Source: Balanoglossus misakiensis (Eukaryota; Hemichordata). From it: DNA of 64,000 bases. Where the stretch lies: the NCBI GenBank assembly GCA_040954595.2, contig CM082593.2:2728001-2792000 (forward strand), given 5' to 3'. A program made the translations under genes and the position numbers. This document shows, in pieces, positions 1 through 11,805 of this stretch. Within the stretch, counting starts at the first letter, position 1; every line of letters starts with the position of its first letter. The notes beneath the pieces are model-generated. The model worked only from the letters and a program-made list of their open reading frames with translations. It was not told where the DNA came from and did no database searches.

Positions 1-399
1 GACGACATGCAACGCTTGAATGGCAGAAATACAAGTGTCATTTCATACTTCTGTGATCATACGAGTTGTCTTTTGTAACAATGTCAATCCTGAACGACAG
101 AGCAACATTTTTTATTTGTATGCTTGTTCGTACTTTCCGGAAGTATCTGAAAATAGGCAGTGGTGTTTTGTTGGCAGCCGGGATGGTGTGACTTGTCTTA
201 ATTATTTTTGGCTTATCTGATGTTTGATATCAGATTATGTGATGAGCGGAACATGCACCCTTTCCATTTTTAACTTAAGAATCTAAGCTTATCAAAATCA
301 CCGGTTAGCATTCATCCGTCTGAATCAAAATAGAGCAGATCTGACTTTAATTGAAAATTAACATCGTTTTCTTCTCTCTCTCTCTCTCTTCCCTTGTAG
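1..399 (+). other. Intron of TCF/LEF upstream of the first visible exon
   Basis: No conserved coding sequence is seen. The segment ends in a CT-rich tract followed by a TAG acceptor at 397-399, directly before the first recognisable TCF exon. The short open frame at 20-220 has no recognisable features. I read the segment as the 3' part of an intron whose upstream exons, including the beta-catenin-binding domain, lie outside the window. Confidence 0.7.
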
Positions 400-556
400 G
401 CAAACAAAGTTTCAGTGGTTCATCCACCGGGCGCGCATCCGAACCCGCTGGCCCAGCTGACTCTCATGTACAATAATGATCACTTCCCGCACGGGACAAC
501 ACCTCCACCTCACCTGGCCCCTCCGGGGTCACCCATGGAGCTGGACCCCAAAACAA
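400..556 (+). CDS. TCF/LEF: TCF/LEF exon a: Pro-rich context-dependent region
   Basis: Acceptor CCCTTGTAG, donor GTGAGT, entered in phase 0 and left in phase 1. It encodes ANKVSVV, then a His/Pro-rich stretch ending ELDPKT. This matches the vertebrate TCF segment that ends in DPKTG, between the catenin-binding and HMG domains. Confidence 0.9.
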
Positions 557-3500
557 GTGAGTTCCCGTTATTGCATTTCACCGCCGATAATTTCAGAAAA
601 ATAGAAAGCAAGAAAGAGAAATTGTCATTCACTTTAAGGGAGACACCTCTGAAGCTGGCTCCTGATTTTGATTACTGGCATCACCACGGCGACAGAGAAC
701 AGACCAGCAAGCTGTTGCGAATCGGTGGCTGGCAAATCTTTTTGTGATTACAAACCCGACAGCTTAAAAGGATTGTGGAAACATCTTGTTGCACAGATAT
801 TGCAAATATTGGACTCTGGTCCTTTTTACATTCACAATGAGATTTCCCACATGAGAACCATGAAATGGTTTTAAAAAACATCTAGTTTCCCGTTGCGAGA
901 GTTGGTTGTAAATTGGTAAAATGTTTTGTGTATGTGTGCATGTATGTGCATGAGAGAGAGAGAGAGGCAGAGAGAGAGAGAGAGAGACACAGACAGACAG
1001 ATCACAATAGACAGACAGGCACATTGAGAGAGAGAGAGAGAGAGAGAGACAGGCAGATTGAAATTTCAAGTCTCCCGTTGTACATCTCACCACTTCTTCC
1101 CAGTCAAATGAAAGCTAGTCAGGATGCCCCTCCTATCCCCCCTTTTCAATTGTGTTTGTTGACAAGGCTGCTACACAGCAGCATTAACCTTTAGTGGGAC
1201 CTCTTTCGTTTCTAGGAATGCCTAGACCGAGGCATCCGGGGGAGATGCCCCCTCTTTACCCCCCACTTCCAGGTCAAATGGGCCAACTTCCCCATCACAT
1301 GGAAGTCTACACACAAGTGCAATGGTAAGGGATTTTCATCATTTTACAAACTGTTATTAACCCTCTCACAAAAAGACATGTATGCATTAAATATGAAGGT
1401 CCCTAAAAATGGCACAGACAGGGGACTTTTTGCTTTTGAGGAATGGAGGAAGGTCAAAAGTCATCATTGGTGCCATAGTTCATCTTTGAATCCATCTGTA
1501 TCATGTGCGTCCATTTTCAGGCAACCTGGTACACCTGTGTACCCAATGACAACGGCAGCATTCCGAGGGCCCTATCCAACAGCACTCACGGTCAACACAG
1601 CGAATATGCCAAGATTTAGTCATCCGGGAATGCCGCCTCATCCGGGTCTCTCGGTCACCGGCATTCCGCATCCAGCTATTGTTACTCCAGGGGCAAAACA
1701 AGATTTACAGCAGCAGAGCAATGACAGGTGGGGGTTCCCAATAAGGTAATACGCACCTCTGCGACAGATTTTTCTCCGTAGACTTAACACCTATTGGTGG
1801 TCATTTTGAATTTCAAATTTGAGACAATTTTGCTTTCTCATTCAAAATTGAGGTGCATACTACCTTATTATACAGAAAGAAAAGTTGAACATATTTGTTC
1901 TTTTCTCTGAATCGATGCACGTACGCACATGTACGTATGTACAGACAGACAGTCATATAAATTTACACACACATACATATACACACAATCATAGCTTTAA
2001 TGCTAAGTCTTAGTGATTTCTACTTTATCTAATCTTGTGTGGCCATATCTGAAAACAAATGATTTTCTCTTCGTTCTGTTTCAGACAAAAAGGAAAGAAA
2101 GCACAAAAACCACCTCATGTCAAGAAACCTTTGAATGCATTCATGTTGTATATGAAAGAAATGAGAGCCAAAGTTGTAGCTGAGTGTACGCTCAAAGAGT
2201 CTGCTGCAATTAATCAAATATTAGGGAGGAGGGTGAGTATTCATATTGTGCTAACCACTTTTAGGGTTAATCAGTTGCTCTTTGTCTTCCGTGGCATGTT
2301 TGTGAGCGCTGCGACATCCTAGGATGCTAGAATACATACACTTCTTGAAACGGACCAGTGTAGTGCATGTGTATCGATACGCGCCTCATTATAGTAACTT
2401 CACAAATCAGTAAACGTTGTCGGATTTGAACTCTTCTAGTGGCACGCGCTAAGTCGAGAGGAACAGGCCAAGTACTACGAGTTGGCACGCAAAGAAAGGC
2501 AACTTCACATGCAGCTGTACCCAGGCTGGAGTGCCCGGGATAATTATGCTGTTGGTGGAAAGAAAAAGAAGAGGAAACGAGACAAAGCTCAGGGCGATAA
2601 CTCAGGTAACTGTCTGATTGGTTGCTGGATTTTGATTCATGAAAATCTGCACGAAAGCTTATAGTAATACTGCTTGTTTGGGAAGTAGATTATGACTTCA
2701 CATTATGTAAAGCAAATTCATCTCTACTTCGATTTTTTTTTCCGTTGTGAAGCTTAATTTACAAACCCTATCAATCAGATTCACACCTTGATATCGACTG
2801 ATTTAAACTCCAGACAGATGTCTCCCTTGATTAATGTTGTCAAACTGTAGCAAGATGACACATTTGCTACAAAACAGAAAATTCAAACCGCTTCCATGAA
2901 CTCGGAAACTATTTAAAACAGTCATCTTGATGGATTGGCTGAATATTTTAGGTTCTTTTTCGATTGTTCCTTGCCAATAAGGTTAAAGTTAAGAAACAGT
3001 GAGATTCTAGGTTGGAATAGCTTGTTTCATTCATGCACAGTGCATGTTTCTTCGTCTCCCTGTTTTCACCAGTTCATTGAACTTCACTTCGAGGTGTAGT
3101 TTAAGTGGAACTTTATCAGGTGGGCGGCGACTTGTGTGTGACAAGTCTCCAGTGATTGATAAAGTCCACACTTGCCACATTGTGACGAGTGTCGTCAATG
3201 ACTTTGACGCAGTGGTGCCTTGGAGAGATGACGAGGTGTGAAGGAGCAATTGTTTGATCCCCTCAGATTCTTCAGTGAAAACCATGTCCGAGCTTTGCTT
3301 ATTTTATACTTGGCTGTGTGAAAGAAATTTTCACACTTCATTCTAGCTGTTAATTGGGTAAAATGGGACCAGTGTTAAGGAGCATCACAGTGGCCCAAGC
3401 AACGCCACCATGTTGATATTTACTGCTGTGTTGCAAGCAGCGGTGACTGAGACGAGACGTTGATTGTCCTGTGACCATTCGAAGCCTGACATATCAATCA

Positions 3501-6500
3501 CCTTTTATAATATTTTGTGTATGACTGATATTACCAAGAATTGTGGTATAACACATCTTGCTGCCTTGTGGCCATTTTGAATGCGTAGACGACAAGAAAA
3601 GAAACCAGAAAACTGCTTCCAATTTTGTGCCAGATGTTTTAAATTTCAGATGAATTCTAAGAAATTCCTCTTGCTTGGTCAGTCACTCTGCAGTGATGTG
3701 ACTGACATTTTGTTAAATTGAGAATATCAGGTGTATGTCTCTATTTTGTCAAAAATTGAATCTGCGACAGGAAGTGCAATTTGTGTGTTAATATCTCGAC
3801 TCAGACAACAGCAAAAACCAGCCTTTGTATGATCTCAAACCTGCACAATGCTGTCTGACCTTGGCCATCAAAATACTGAACGGGTCCAACAATACATGTA
3901 ATCATGTGCAACCATCTCATCGATCGAAACCACCTTTAGTGTTGAAACAACTACATTTTCGGATCAGATGGTGGTGTAAGTGTCGATAGAGACCCAATTT
4001 CAGCTCAAAAGACGAGCTTTTTGTGTCAATGTTTTTTAGATTTTTGAAGCTAATAGTAACTAGAATATTATCTGAAAGAGGTGATGAAAGCAAATAGAAT
4101 ATTGCAATTATTAACAGAACTTGTAACTGGTAGTATAAATTGAGGGCGTGCTGAAATTTATGGATAGAAATGTGTCTGACTTCAATTGATGTAGGCATAG
4201 TTGTGTAGGCATTCGTTTTGCAAGGAATATTTGATCAGTTTAGTGATATTGATGCTGAACCTGATTATAGAGAGCTGGTTGTGAGTCTGTGCTAGGTTTT
4301 GAATCATTCATGATGAGATTTTCATTACATTGTCTCAATTTCACAATGGCAAGCCACATCATCAAAAATTCAACGACGATTGCAAGGGTTACAGCGATAC
4401 CGTGCAACATGGGACGTGAAAATCTTCCATGTAGTCTGAATTGTGTTCGCTTCCATTAATGTCCAGCACATGTCATCATTGTTAGTGAGAACGCGATAGA
4501 AACGTTGGCAGTGTTTGAAAGCCGCCGACGAGATGAAAAGTAGCTCGTGTTAATTCTGCGTAAACTGGGTCACGGAAAGGAGTCTGCAGTCGGCAGAAGC
4601 TGACAAACACAAAGAGCCAGAGTCAGTGTCACTCCCCGGACCCATTAAGCATCATTACTGCAGTCCCGTCTAATTGAATGTGATATATCCCGGTGAAATA
4701 TTGAACGGATGCGGAAGAAAAGAGACTTTCCACTGAGCTGAACTTCACAACAGAAGGAGGGCTTTGCTGTGTGGAGATTCGAGCTCAAAACTGAAACGCG
4801 CGCGTGGCCTCTGACATGAAAGGGGGTGCCCTGTTATGAAATAAGTGGCCGCACTTTTTTGTTTCCGTGCCATGCGGGGTTGACAAGTGGATGCTTTCGC
4901 TCAATAAGCACTGAGGGGAAAATTGAAATTTTCAATCAATATGGTCCAGGGAGGGTAATTAAGTCTTATTTGAAAAAAATGGGATATATTGAATATGGGT
5001 TCGGAGGAAAAAAAGTGAGTTGCATTGTCTGTCGAGTCGAGTGATGTGATATTACGTAGGATTGGCATTTATCAACGTTCTGAAGTTCGGAAGGTTTCTA
5101 GTACTCTTATTAAATTAAATATTTTTAATGGAAGTAACCATTTCGAGGTTGTTTCAGTCTGACCTGTTTTGTCATCTTTTCGGCACATGGAAACCAAACC
5201 ACAATGACACCCATGTAATATCATTTCATGTTATTGTGAGCCATTTTTTTCTACAATTCACATAACTATTCATTATCATAATGGGATATAGCTGTATAAT
5301 ACAGCAGTTTAGACTGACTGGGCCAAAATTACATTTCTTCAAAACAAAGCTGTAACTGTACTGTGAACCCGCCACCCCCAACTCATTGCGCCCCCAACAT
5401 AGGATATCAGGGAAGGTGTAACATGCAAGCTTTGTTATCTGTGGACTTGCCACTCACAGCGAGAGTGACAGTGATTGCTATGTCTGTGTTTAATTTCTCA
5501 CGACAGGAAGCCATGATAAATTTACAAGAGCATCGTCCCAGTAATTAGGTTTCCCCTAACGAGTTGGCCCGGGAGATCACGCCAAATGCAATTGTCATCA
5601 CTGAAACCCCGTGAGGGTTTCATTACTAGGATTTTTGCTGTTCTACCCTTGTTCCTCAGTTCATACCCATTCACCTCTGTACTTTGGTGCAACCCAGTTG
5701 CTTTCAACAGAGAAGGCAGACTGATATATGTAGAAATAGGGGAGATGGGTGTTGAGTTTAGTGTCACTGTCAGTATATATAGTATTTTCATGGAATATTA
5801 ACAAGATTATTTGGAAGAGACAGGTATTCTCTGCAGTCATTTCTTTTGATTGGAGAATATGTTATGCCAGCTGTGATTGGCCGAATCACTATACATTTGT
5901 ACTGTCGGAGGCCTCACTGTGCTTGTTACTGTAACGTTAGACAGACTGGATTCACAATTTTGACTCACTGACACGACTCTCATCTTGTCTGTTATTTCAG
6001 AAGCATCAAATCCCAAGAAGTGTCGGGCCAGGTTTGGTTTAGACCAACAACACCACTGGTGCAAGCCGTGCAGGTAGGTGTGCATTTGAGTGAGCTACAT
6101 CCCCTACAATCCAAGTAGGATGGGTGTGTTTGCTGACTGTTACAGTGTTGTGGTGGGTTATACCACTTGGAGATGGGTAGGCTTGCGGCCTCTTCTGGCT
6201 CAGATGCTCTGCAGCTAGTTTTTATGGCAGTATACTTCAAGTATCAAGTACTTGAAGTATCAAGTACTTGAAGTATCAAGTACTTGAAGTATCATTTCTG
6301 ATATTTTTCACGAATGTGTCACATTTTAACTTAAGTGCATAATTTTTTCATGTTAAAAAAAGGTAAAAATAAATTTTGTTGTGTTTTTTTTCACAGGAGG
6401 AAGAAGAAGTGTATAAGGTACATTTGTGGAAATGAAGGAACCACAGAAAACCATGACGACGATGACCCGCATTCACCGTCAATGTCAATGTCGCCGATCA

Positions 6501-6727
6501 GCGACGATCCCAAGTCACCTCTGGATAATTCGCCCTCAGATCGTGTGTCTCCGTCTCACAGCAATTCCTCACAGCCCTCGTCACAGACAAAGAAATCATT
6601 AGACTTAACACCCACAACTCCTAACATGTCGCAAGACTCAACTCAAAGTACTGTTTCTACGTCATCGCAAACATTACCGCAAGACCTTTCGACAACGAGT
6701 AGGGCTGAAACACGAACCACCACGTAG
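400..6727 (+). CDS. TCF/LEF: TCF/LEF HMG-box transcription factor with C-clamp (3' seven exons, N terminus outside window)
   Basis: This is the nuclear effector of canonical Wnt signalling, which binds DNA through an HMG box and recruits beta-catenin or Groucho. Coding exons are 400-556, 1216-1324, 1521-1727, 2085-2232, 2440-2605, 6001-6073 and 6397-6727. They total 1191 nt (396 codons plus stop) and all junctions keep phase with GT-AG borders. In order the protein shows a Pro-rich context region with the TCF-typical DPKT and YPTALTVN motifs, the HMG box ([19 protein letters not shown] then [19 protein letters not shown]), a basic KKKKRKRDK tail, a C-clamp with four cysteines (C-x12-C-x2-C-x5-C), and a Ser/Thr/Pro-rich tail with a PQDLS motif. 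The catenin-binding N terminus is missing because it lies left of position 1. Family assignment is very secure. Assignment to one vertebrate paralogue is not meaningful, as invertebrates usually have a single TCF. Confidence 0.97.
951..1050. repeat. Interrupted (GA)n microsatellite
   Basis: GAGA runs at about 951-988 and 1026-1050, separated by CAGACAGACAG. It is intronic in TCF/LEF and gives rise to spurious Arg/Glu- and Ser/Leu-rich open frames on both strands. Confidence 0.95.
1216..1324 (+). CDS. TCF/LEF: TCF/LEF exon b: Pro-rich linker
   Basis: Acceptor TTTCTAG, donor GTAAGG. It carries [19 protein letters not shown], corresponding to the IPRPPHPPDISPYYPLSPG segment of vertebrate TCFs. 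The split Trp codon (TG|G) joins cleanly to the next exon. Confidence 0.9.
1521..1727 (+). CDS. TCF/LEF: TCF/LEF exon c: [24 protein letters not shown] region
   Basis: Acceptor CCATTTTCAG, donor GTGGGG. It encodes [21 protein letters not shown] and [12 protein letters not shown], hallmark TCF motifs just before the HMG box. It ends in a split Arg codon (AG|A). Confidence 0.93.
2085..2232 (+). CDS. TCF/LEF: TCF/LEF exon d: N-terminal part of HMG box
   Basis: Acceptor TCTGTTTCAG, donor GTGAGT. It encodes a basic lead-in and HMG helices 1-2, with [19 protein letters not shown] followed by [18 protein letters not shown]. Identity to known TCF/LEF boxes is near complete, so this exon alone fixes the family. 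Confidence 0.98.
2440..2605 (+). CDS. TCF/LEF: TCF/LEF exon e: C-terminal HMG box and basic tail
   Basis: Acceptor CTCTTCTAG, donor GTAACT. It continues [19 protein letters not shown], then the [10 protein letters not shown] motif and the KKKKRKRDK basic tail/NLS. Between Y and the lysines it has four residues (AVGG) where most TCFs have a single Gly. Confidence 0.97.
2606..6000 (+). other. Large TCF/LEF intron between HMG box and C-clamp
   Basis: About 3.4 kb with no convincing exon. It contains a short perfect hairpin near 5603-5621 (GAAACCC arms). Alternative exons are common at this position in TCF genes, but I could not support one here; open frames such as 4826-5044 lack TCF-like sequence. 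Confidence 0.6.
6001..6073 (+). CDS. TCF/LEF: TCF/LEF exon f: first half of C-clamp
   Basis: Acceptor GTTATTTCAG, donor GTAGGT. It encodes [20 protein letters not shown], carrying three of the four C-clamp cysteines. The C-clamp is the second DNA-binding element, which recognises helper sites next to the HMG site. Confidence 0.96.
6233..6293. repeat. 16-bp tandem repeat built on a palindrome
   Basis: Three to four copies of a 16-bp unit containing the 12-bp perfect palindrome TCAAGTACTTGA. It lies in the TCF intron between the two C-clamp exons. Confidence 0.9.
6397..6727 (+). CDS. TCF/LEF: TCF/LEF terminal exon: second half of C-clamp and Ser/Thr-rich tail
   Basis: Acceptor TTTTTTTTCACAG. 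It begins [12 protein letters not shown], supplying the last C-clamp cysteine, then an acidic/Ser-Pro tail and the stop TAG at 6725-6727. A PQDLS motif at 6677-6691 fits the PxDLS consensus of CtBP-binding peptides. Vertebrate TCF7L1/L2 use PLSL-type CtBP motifs in the equivalent tail. Confidence 0.95.
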
Positions 6728-8787
6728 TAGATCGTGTCACCAACAAATTCATATTGCAGAGTAATTTTTTTTTTCTGTCAGACATTATAGTTTTAACCTA
6801 GAAAATCAATTTTAGAAATTGACAAAAAAATGGTCATTACCTTTGAACTCTGACCTCAAAACTTGTAGGGTAATATTTCACCAATGAACTCTTTACCCAA
6901 GACAGGTCATTTTATAGACCAGACCATTATTATAGAAGGGGGGTGAATACTGTTGGTAAGAATTGTGTATATTAAAATCGTATATGTAGTATTTGTTCTT
7001 TAAACACGTAATGTGAGCCTTTTTTGTTCATTTATTATTGCAATTATTTTGTTTCAAACCAGTGATCTATGTACAGTACAGTGTGTTGGGGGAAGGGTGA
7101 TATTTGAGGCAAGAATTCTAGTTTCTATTATGTTCGAAGCACTTTGTTTTCACGAACATGTCAGTGATCAAGTAATACTTAAATTTCCTTTTGCTGTGTG
7201 TGTCTCATTTAGTTGCTTCTTTAATACACAGCTACAGAACAGACCAGAATTGGTCTTTTTTATTTCCTTCTGGCAATTGCGGGGTTGCTATGTTCAGTTC
7301 TGATTTCTAAAGTTGTTCTTCAGTTTTCTCTTCTGTTGAGGTCAGTTGCATTGCCCCCATTGCGTCAGTTGCAAAGAAGCAAGTTTGTTTTGTGACCCAT
7401 TCATTTTTTGGCTAGCAAAGTTTGATGAAATGTCAACAAATACTACAAAACAGCTTTATTCCATGCTTATTTGAGCCTCCAAGAAAAAGACCATTGCGAA
7501 GTTGACTGCTGCAGGCACTGGTCATGTTGCACAGCGCCACCGAGTGGTGAACAGGTCTTGTTTCAGCACCGCGCCACCAAGTGGCAGACTCTTGAAATCA
7601 GTGAACAACACCACGTCACCTATTCCTGAACAAAATATTGATTTCTTTTTCATTCATGTCTGTCACACAGTCTTCATTAATATTTCGCAGATTTGAAGTG
7701 GTGAAATGTTATTGCTTGGCAGCTCAGTTTTTAAATTTGCTTTCAAAATTCAGATGGTGTTTTCAGGACATTTTAGTAGCCATGGTGGAAAATGCATTAT
7801 TTTTTGTGGTATTTCAAACCTTAAAAATATCTTTAAAAACTATTTTTAACCTTAGGGCTATAGGAAAACTTTCAGGTGATAATTTTGTTGCTGTTTCATT
7901 AGCAAGCCTGTCATTCTTTTTTCTATCAAATTTGTGAGTTTCCAACTGTATAGTCGTGTCATGATTTGGGACAATAGGTCGAGTGGGCCAAATTTGATAA
8001 TAAAAAATAACCTGTAAAATTGTCTTTATTTTGCTATGCAAAAGCAGTCAAGTTGATTATCCATAGAAATTTTAAAATGAGTATATGTTTCGTATTGAAC
8101 CAAAAAAAGTGAAATGTTTCTATTTTGCATAAAAAATGTTGCTGCTGTATAGGCTCTCTCTCTCTGCAGCTGTCGGGAGTGGGGGTCCAAACTCTATTTC
8201 CAATATGAGATTTACATTCTGTAAGCCAAAAGCTACTTACCCATAAATTCTTATTTTTTGCGTCCCTGTTTCTGTGCATGTAGGTGTATAAACCTCACCA
8301 TTGAAAGCAATGGGACAATACCAAATTTCACAGGGGTTATAGCATGGAAGTTGAAACTAAGTGCTGGTACAGAGAATGGAGTGAATCACTAAGGGTTAAA
8401 GGTCATTTGAAGGTCATAGATTTAACATATTTCTTTTCATGAGCTTTACCATTAATGCGGTTATTAGTGTCCTGCCATGATTTTATATTAAAGGAAGAGA
8501 ATGTGCAAATAACAATTTCTGTTGATATTGGTTTTAGATATTTTTTTGCATCAGCAGAGAAAATGATATTGATTTATGTTATTGAAATGGCTATCATTCT
8601 GTCTAAATACAAATTTGTAATATTTTTTTTTATGGGGGGGGTCGGAATTTCTACATCATGACTTCAGATTGGTTACTAGTGTTGTGTGCTTTCAGTCAAA
8701 TTTGTTACGATACTGAATCAAGATATCGCGCTCTCAGTGAGAGGCCAAAATGACTGGAAAAGAGAAGACGCGTGTGGGTCTGTCAGC

Positions 8788-8827
8788 AAGGGAGTCTTTC
8801 AGATCACAAGGGAGTCTTTCAGATCAC
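8788..8827. repeat. Perfect 20-bp direct tandem duplication
   Basis: AAGGGAGTCTTTCAGATCAC occurs twice in immediate succession, at 8788-8807 and 8808-8827. Confidence 0.95.
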
Positions 8828-9672
8828 ATGCTTCTGAAAAACGTGCTTTGATATGGACTGCAGGCTGTGAGCCTCCCTGACTACTTCAACACTTCAACCA
8901 GTGTGGTCAGTTAATATACCAAACTTTTTGTGTGTCTGCAGAATCTCGTCGACTTTTTGGAGTTCAAGTCAAGCGCGGTGAGAGATTCAGTCTGGAAAAG
9001 AATTCGACCGTTTTCTTGCGCGAGTTACAGACGACATCAGATGTGTCAAAAAGCACCATCAAAATATCACAGAAAGGAAACAGTTGACATTCACAGTAAC
9101 CTCGAGCCTATCACAACGTTTTGACACTTTTGACATTGATTGTAATCCCAAACAAATGTAAGTGTCTCCCAGATCAAAGTGTAGAAATCATTGTATTTTT
9201 GCAAACCTGCGTCTCTGTTGTCGGTTTAATCAAACTCCTCTAAAATAGTGCTTGTACTTAAAAATGCAAAATGAAAGAAAACTGTATGAAAGTATTCAAT
9301 TTTTTTCTCTCAGTACTCAGAGGTTTTACCTATAGTTTGAACCGACCCACAACCAGACTGTTGTGCAGTAGAGTCAGAAACTGCAACTGCTGCCAAGATA
9401 CAAAATTTCAAAATCATAAAAAAGCTGTAAGCCCAAAGAGCTTTGGCCTGTCCATGTTTTATTGCTTATAAGCTTCTGCAATGTCTCTGAATTCATCATC
9501 TGTCATTTAGATTATGTTGTTCGTAATTTATCAGTTTGACCAAACCAATCCCCCTTGTTCCTACCTGGGTAATAATGGAACAGTCCTGTGCGACAGATTT
9601 GACAGAAAAGTTCCAGGATCTTGACGTGTACAGAAGGAAAAAGGACAGTATAAAATGTTGTGATACAGAACT

Positions 9673-9719
9673 AATAAAGAAATAAATGTAGAGAAACATA
9701 GTGTACTTTGAAAAATAAA
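9673..9719 (+). terminator. Cluster of poly(A) signals downstream of TCF/LEF
   Basis: Three AATAAA hexamers lie at 9673-9678, 9681-9686 and 9714-9719 in AT-rich DNA with T-rich sequence downstream. This is a plausible cleavage region for the TCF transcript; earlier sites such as 7999-8004 are alternatives. Confidence 0.4.
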
Positions 9720-10360
9720 AGATTCTTTTTAAAAACAGAAATATTAAAAGGGGTACTCTGTTTAGTAAAATTGTACATTTTGAACAAAGAAGGCCAAGTT
9801 TTAAAAAAAGTTGTAAATGAACATTTGTACTCTTCCCAGCTTTACTTGAATTTCTAGTGGTTATTGTGTCTTCTGTATGTTCACATCTGTGTTGTTTTTA
9901 AGTAGAAATTTTGAAAGTTTTTAAATCAGCGTTTTCATTTTATTTTTTAAAAGTTTTTTTTTTCTGAAATAATATAGATTTCAGTCAAATCACTGTACAT
10001 AGGTTGATCACATCATTTGAGGAGAGAAATGCCTATATAAAGTGGAGTAAAAGTAAATGGTACGAAACAAGCTTGTTGTAAATGTCTGTGTGTGTATGTG
10101 TATGTGTATGTTTGTTTGGTTGTTTGCACATTATGACCACATGGCATACTGCCCTCTTGCGGTCGACCTCAGATCTACACCTTCCCTTCAGAAGGTGAAA
10201 CCATTCTCCCACATACAATTTCACAATGATGCGATAAGAGCTGTCGTTTTCGCCTTTACTCAAACTAAAAAAATCGATTGACTGTGTGCTCATTTTTCAT
10301 GAAAGTGGCCAGATGAACGTGTAAATATGGGAAAAAAAAACATGTTTTTGTATGTGGTGG

Positions 10361-11620
10361 TTAATTAAAGCTGCAAGCAAAGTTACCGGGATCCAAGTAG
10401 ATCCCACCAATAACAAGTAGGTGGGAACATAGGTCAACAGTTACCCCAAGGTCACAAAGATTTTGTCAAAAATGTTAGTCCCATACTGGTCCATGCCCAA
10501 GAAATCCCAGACTTCAAGCCCTTGGTTAGCCAAGAATTAGGAAGGTGTGTAATTAATGTAGTAAGGCATTAGATTTCATTTATAGGTGGTCCATCCTACA
10601 TGTCCTATGTACCAAGATATCTGCTTATTGGAAAGAAGGTCATGGGTCACCTCAAGGTCACCCAAATGTTGCAATTTATCGATATATCGTAAACAACACT
10701 TTTCACCACAAAAATAAGGAATCTTAGCACGCGGAGTGACGAAACTATATCATGCACAGCAAGCTAGGGGGCGTGCACTGGCCTATCAAAATCACGGTCG
10801 TGATTGGCCAAATACGATTATGATCGCGTATATGAACTGCCAATTAAGGAGATGTCTTCATGAATATTCATTTTCCCCCATAAAAAGTTTGAACGTGTAG
10901 AATTTGGGCAGTGAGTCATGAAGATTGGAAGGTACGTACATGTTAATATGTGTTCTAGCCTAAGTTTTACAAATGTATAGTATACTTGTTGATTTTGGCA
11001 AACTCGCCAGGAATTGTGACCAATGATGGAAGATTTTCGTCATTGTGGTATTTATGAGAAAGCATTTTCACCAAGAACATCGACTTTTTATGTCCAACTT
11101 CGGTGAACATGGCGCGGTCACATGTCACATGTCGTCTGCTTCTTCAAACTGGTGAAGCTAAATTTGTATTCCATTTCCAAACTTACGTTTTAAAAGTTTT
11201 ACAAACATTTTATGGAATATGAGGTTATTATTATCGTGCTTACAGCTTTTCATCATTGTGGTGTGTCGTATTTATGATAGACTTCGCATTTTTGTCAAAG
11301 AACGTCAGTTCAAATTGACGGTCCGTCACATGCGCCAAAATAGCTTGGTCGTCCGTCGTCTGCGTCCACAGCGGAGTAAACATTGCGTTTTTCCGCGAAA
11401 TGCGAGGCAGAAAGCAGTGACTATAATATGTCCCCATTAAATGTGAAACGTGTGCTTTTTAAAATTCAAAATATTTTCACTATTCGAGATACATTGTATC
11501 TGGCAGGCCGCGACGAGCGGTCCTGTGTAGCGCAGAGCGAGCGAGACCTTCCTTATTTATATACATGTATATAAATATGTAATAGTTTAATTTTAATTGA
11601 TAGGAGCCACATATTAATAG
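10361..11620. other. Intergenic DNA, possible dispersed-repeat remnant
   Basis: No gene recognised. The start (TTAATTAAAGCTGCAAGCAAAG) and the recurring AGGTCA half-sites and AAGTAG motifs through ~10660 give the feel of an interspersed non-coding repeat. Without a genome comparison this cannot be confirmed. Confidence 0.3.
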
Positions 11621-11641
11621 TTTCATTTTGGCTTTCAGGCC

Positions 11642-11805
11642 TTCCGAAAAACCAACGCCATATCGGGGGAAATGCTGCCAACTTCCGAAGAACCAATGCC
11701 ATGTCGGGGGAAATGCTGCCAACTTCCGAAGAACCAACGCCATGTCGGGGGAAATGCTGCCAACTTCCGAAGAACCAACGCCATGGCGGGAAAAATTGTT
11801 GCCAA
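11642..11805. repeat. 41-bp minisatellite, about four copies
   Basis: Units start at 11642, 11683, 11724 and 11765, beginning TTCCGAAGAACCAACGCCAT. The first three are nearly identical and the fourth has decayed. The open frames on both strands here (for example 11635-11883 minus) are repeat translations, not genes. Confidence 0.97.

Larger units (their letters stand above)
6728..9719 (+). other. Putative long 3' UTR / 3' flank of TCF/LEF
   Basis: AT-rich sequence without convincing coding content. It contains a perfect 20-bp tandem duplication (8788-8827) and a single AATAAA at 7999. Its right edge is set only by the AATAAA cluster at 9673-9719, so the true transcript end is not known. Confidence 0.4.

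Noticed and set aside
764-1194. Ser/Leu-rich and Arg/Glu-rich open frames
   Set aside because: They are caused by the (GA)n microsatellite in a TCF intron.
4826-5044. Possible alternative TCF exon between HMG box and C-clamp
   Set aside because: Translation lacks TCF-like motifs and the splice borders are poor.
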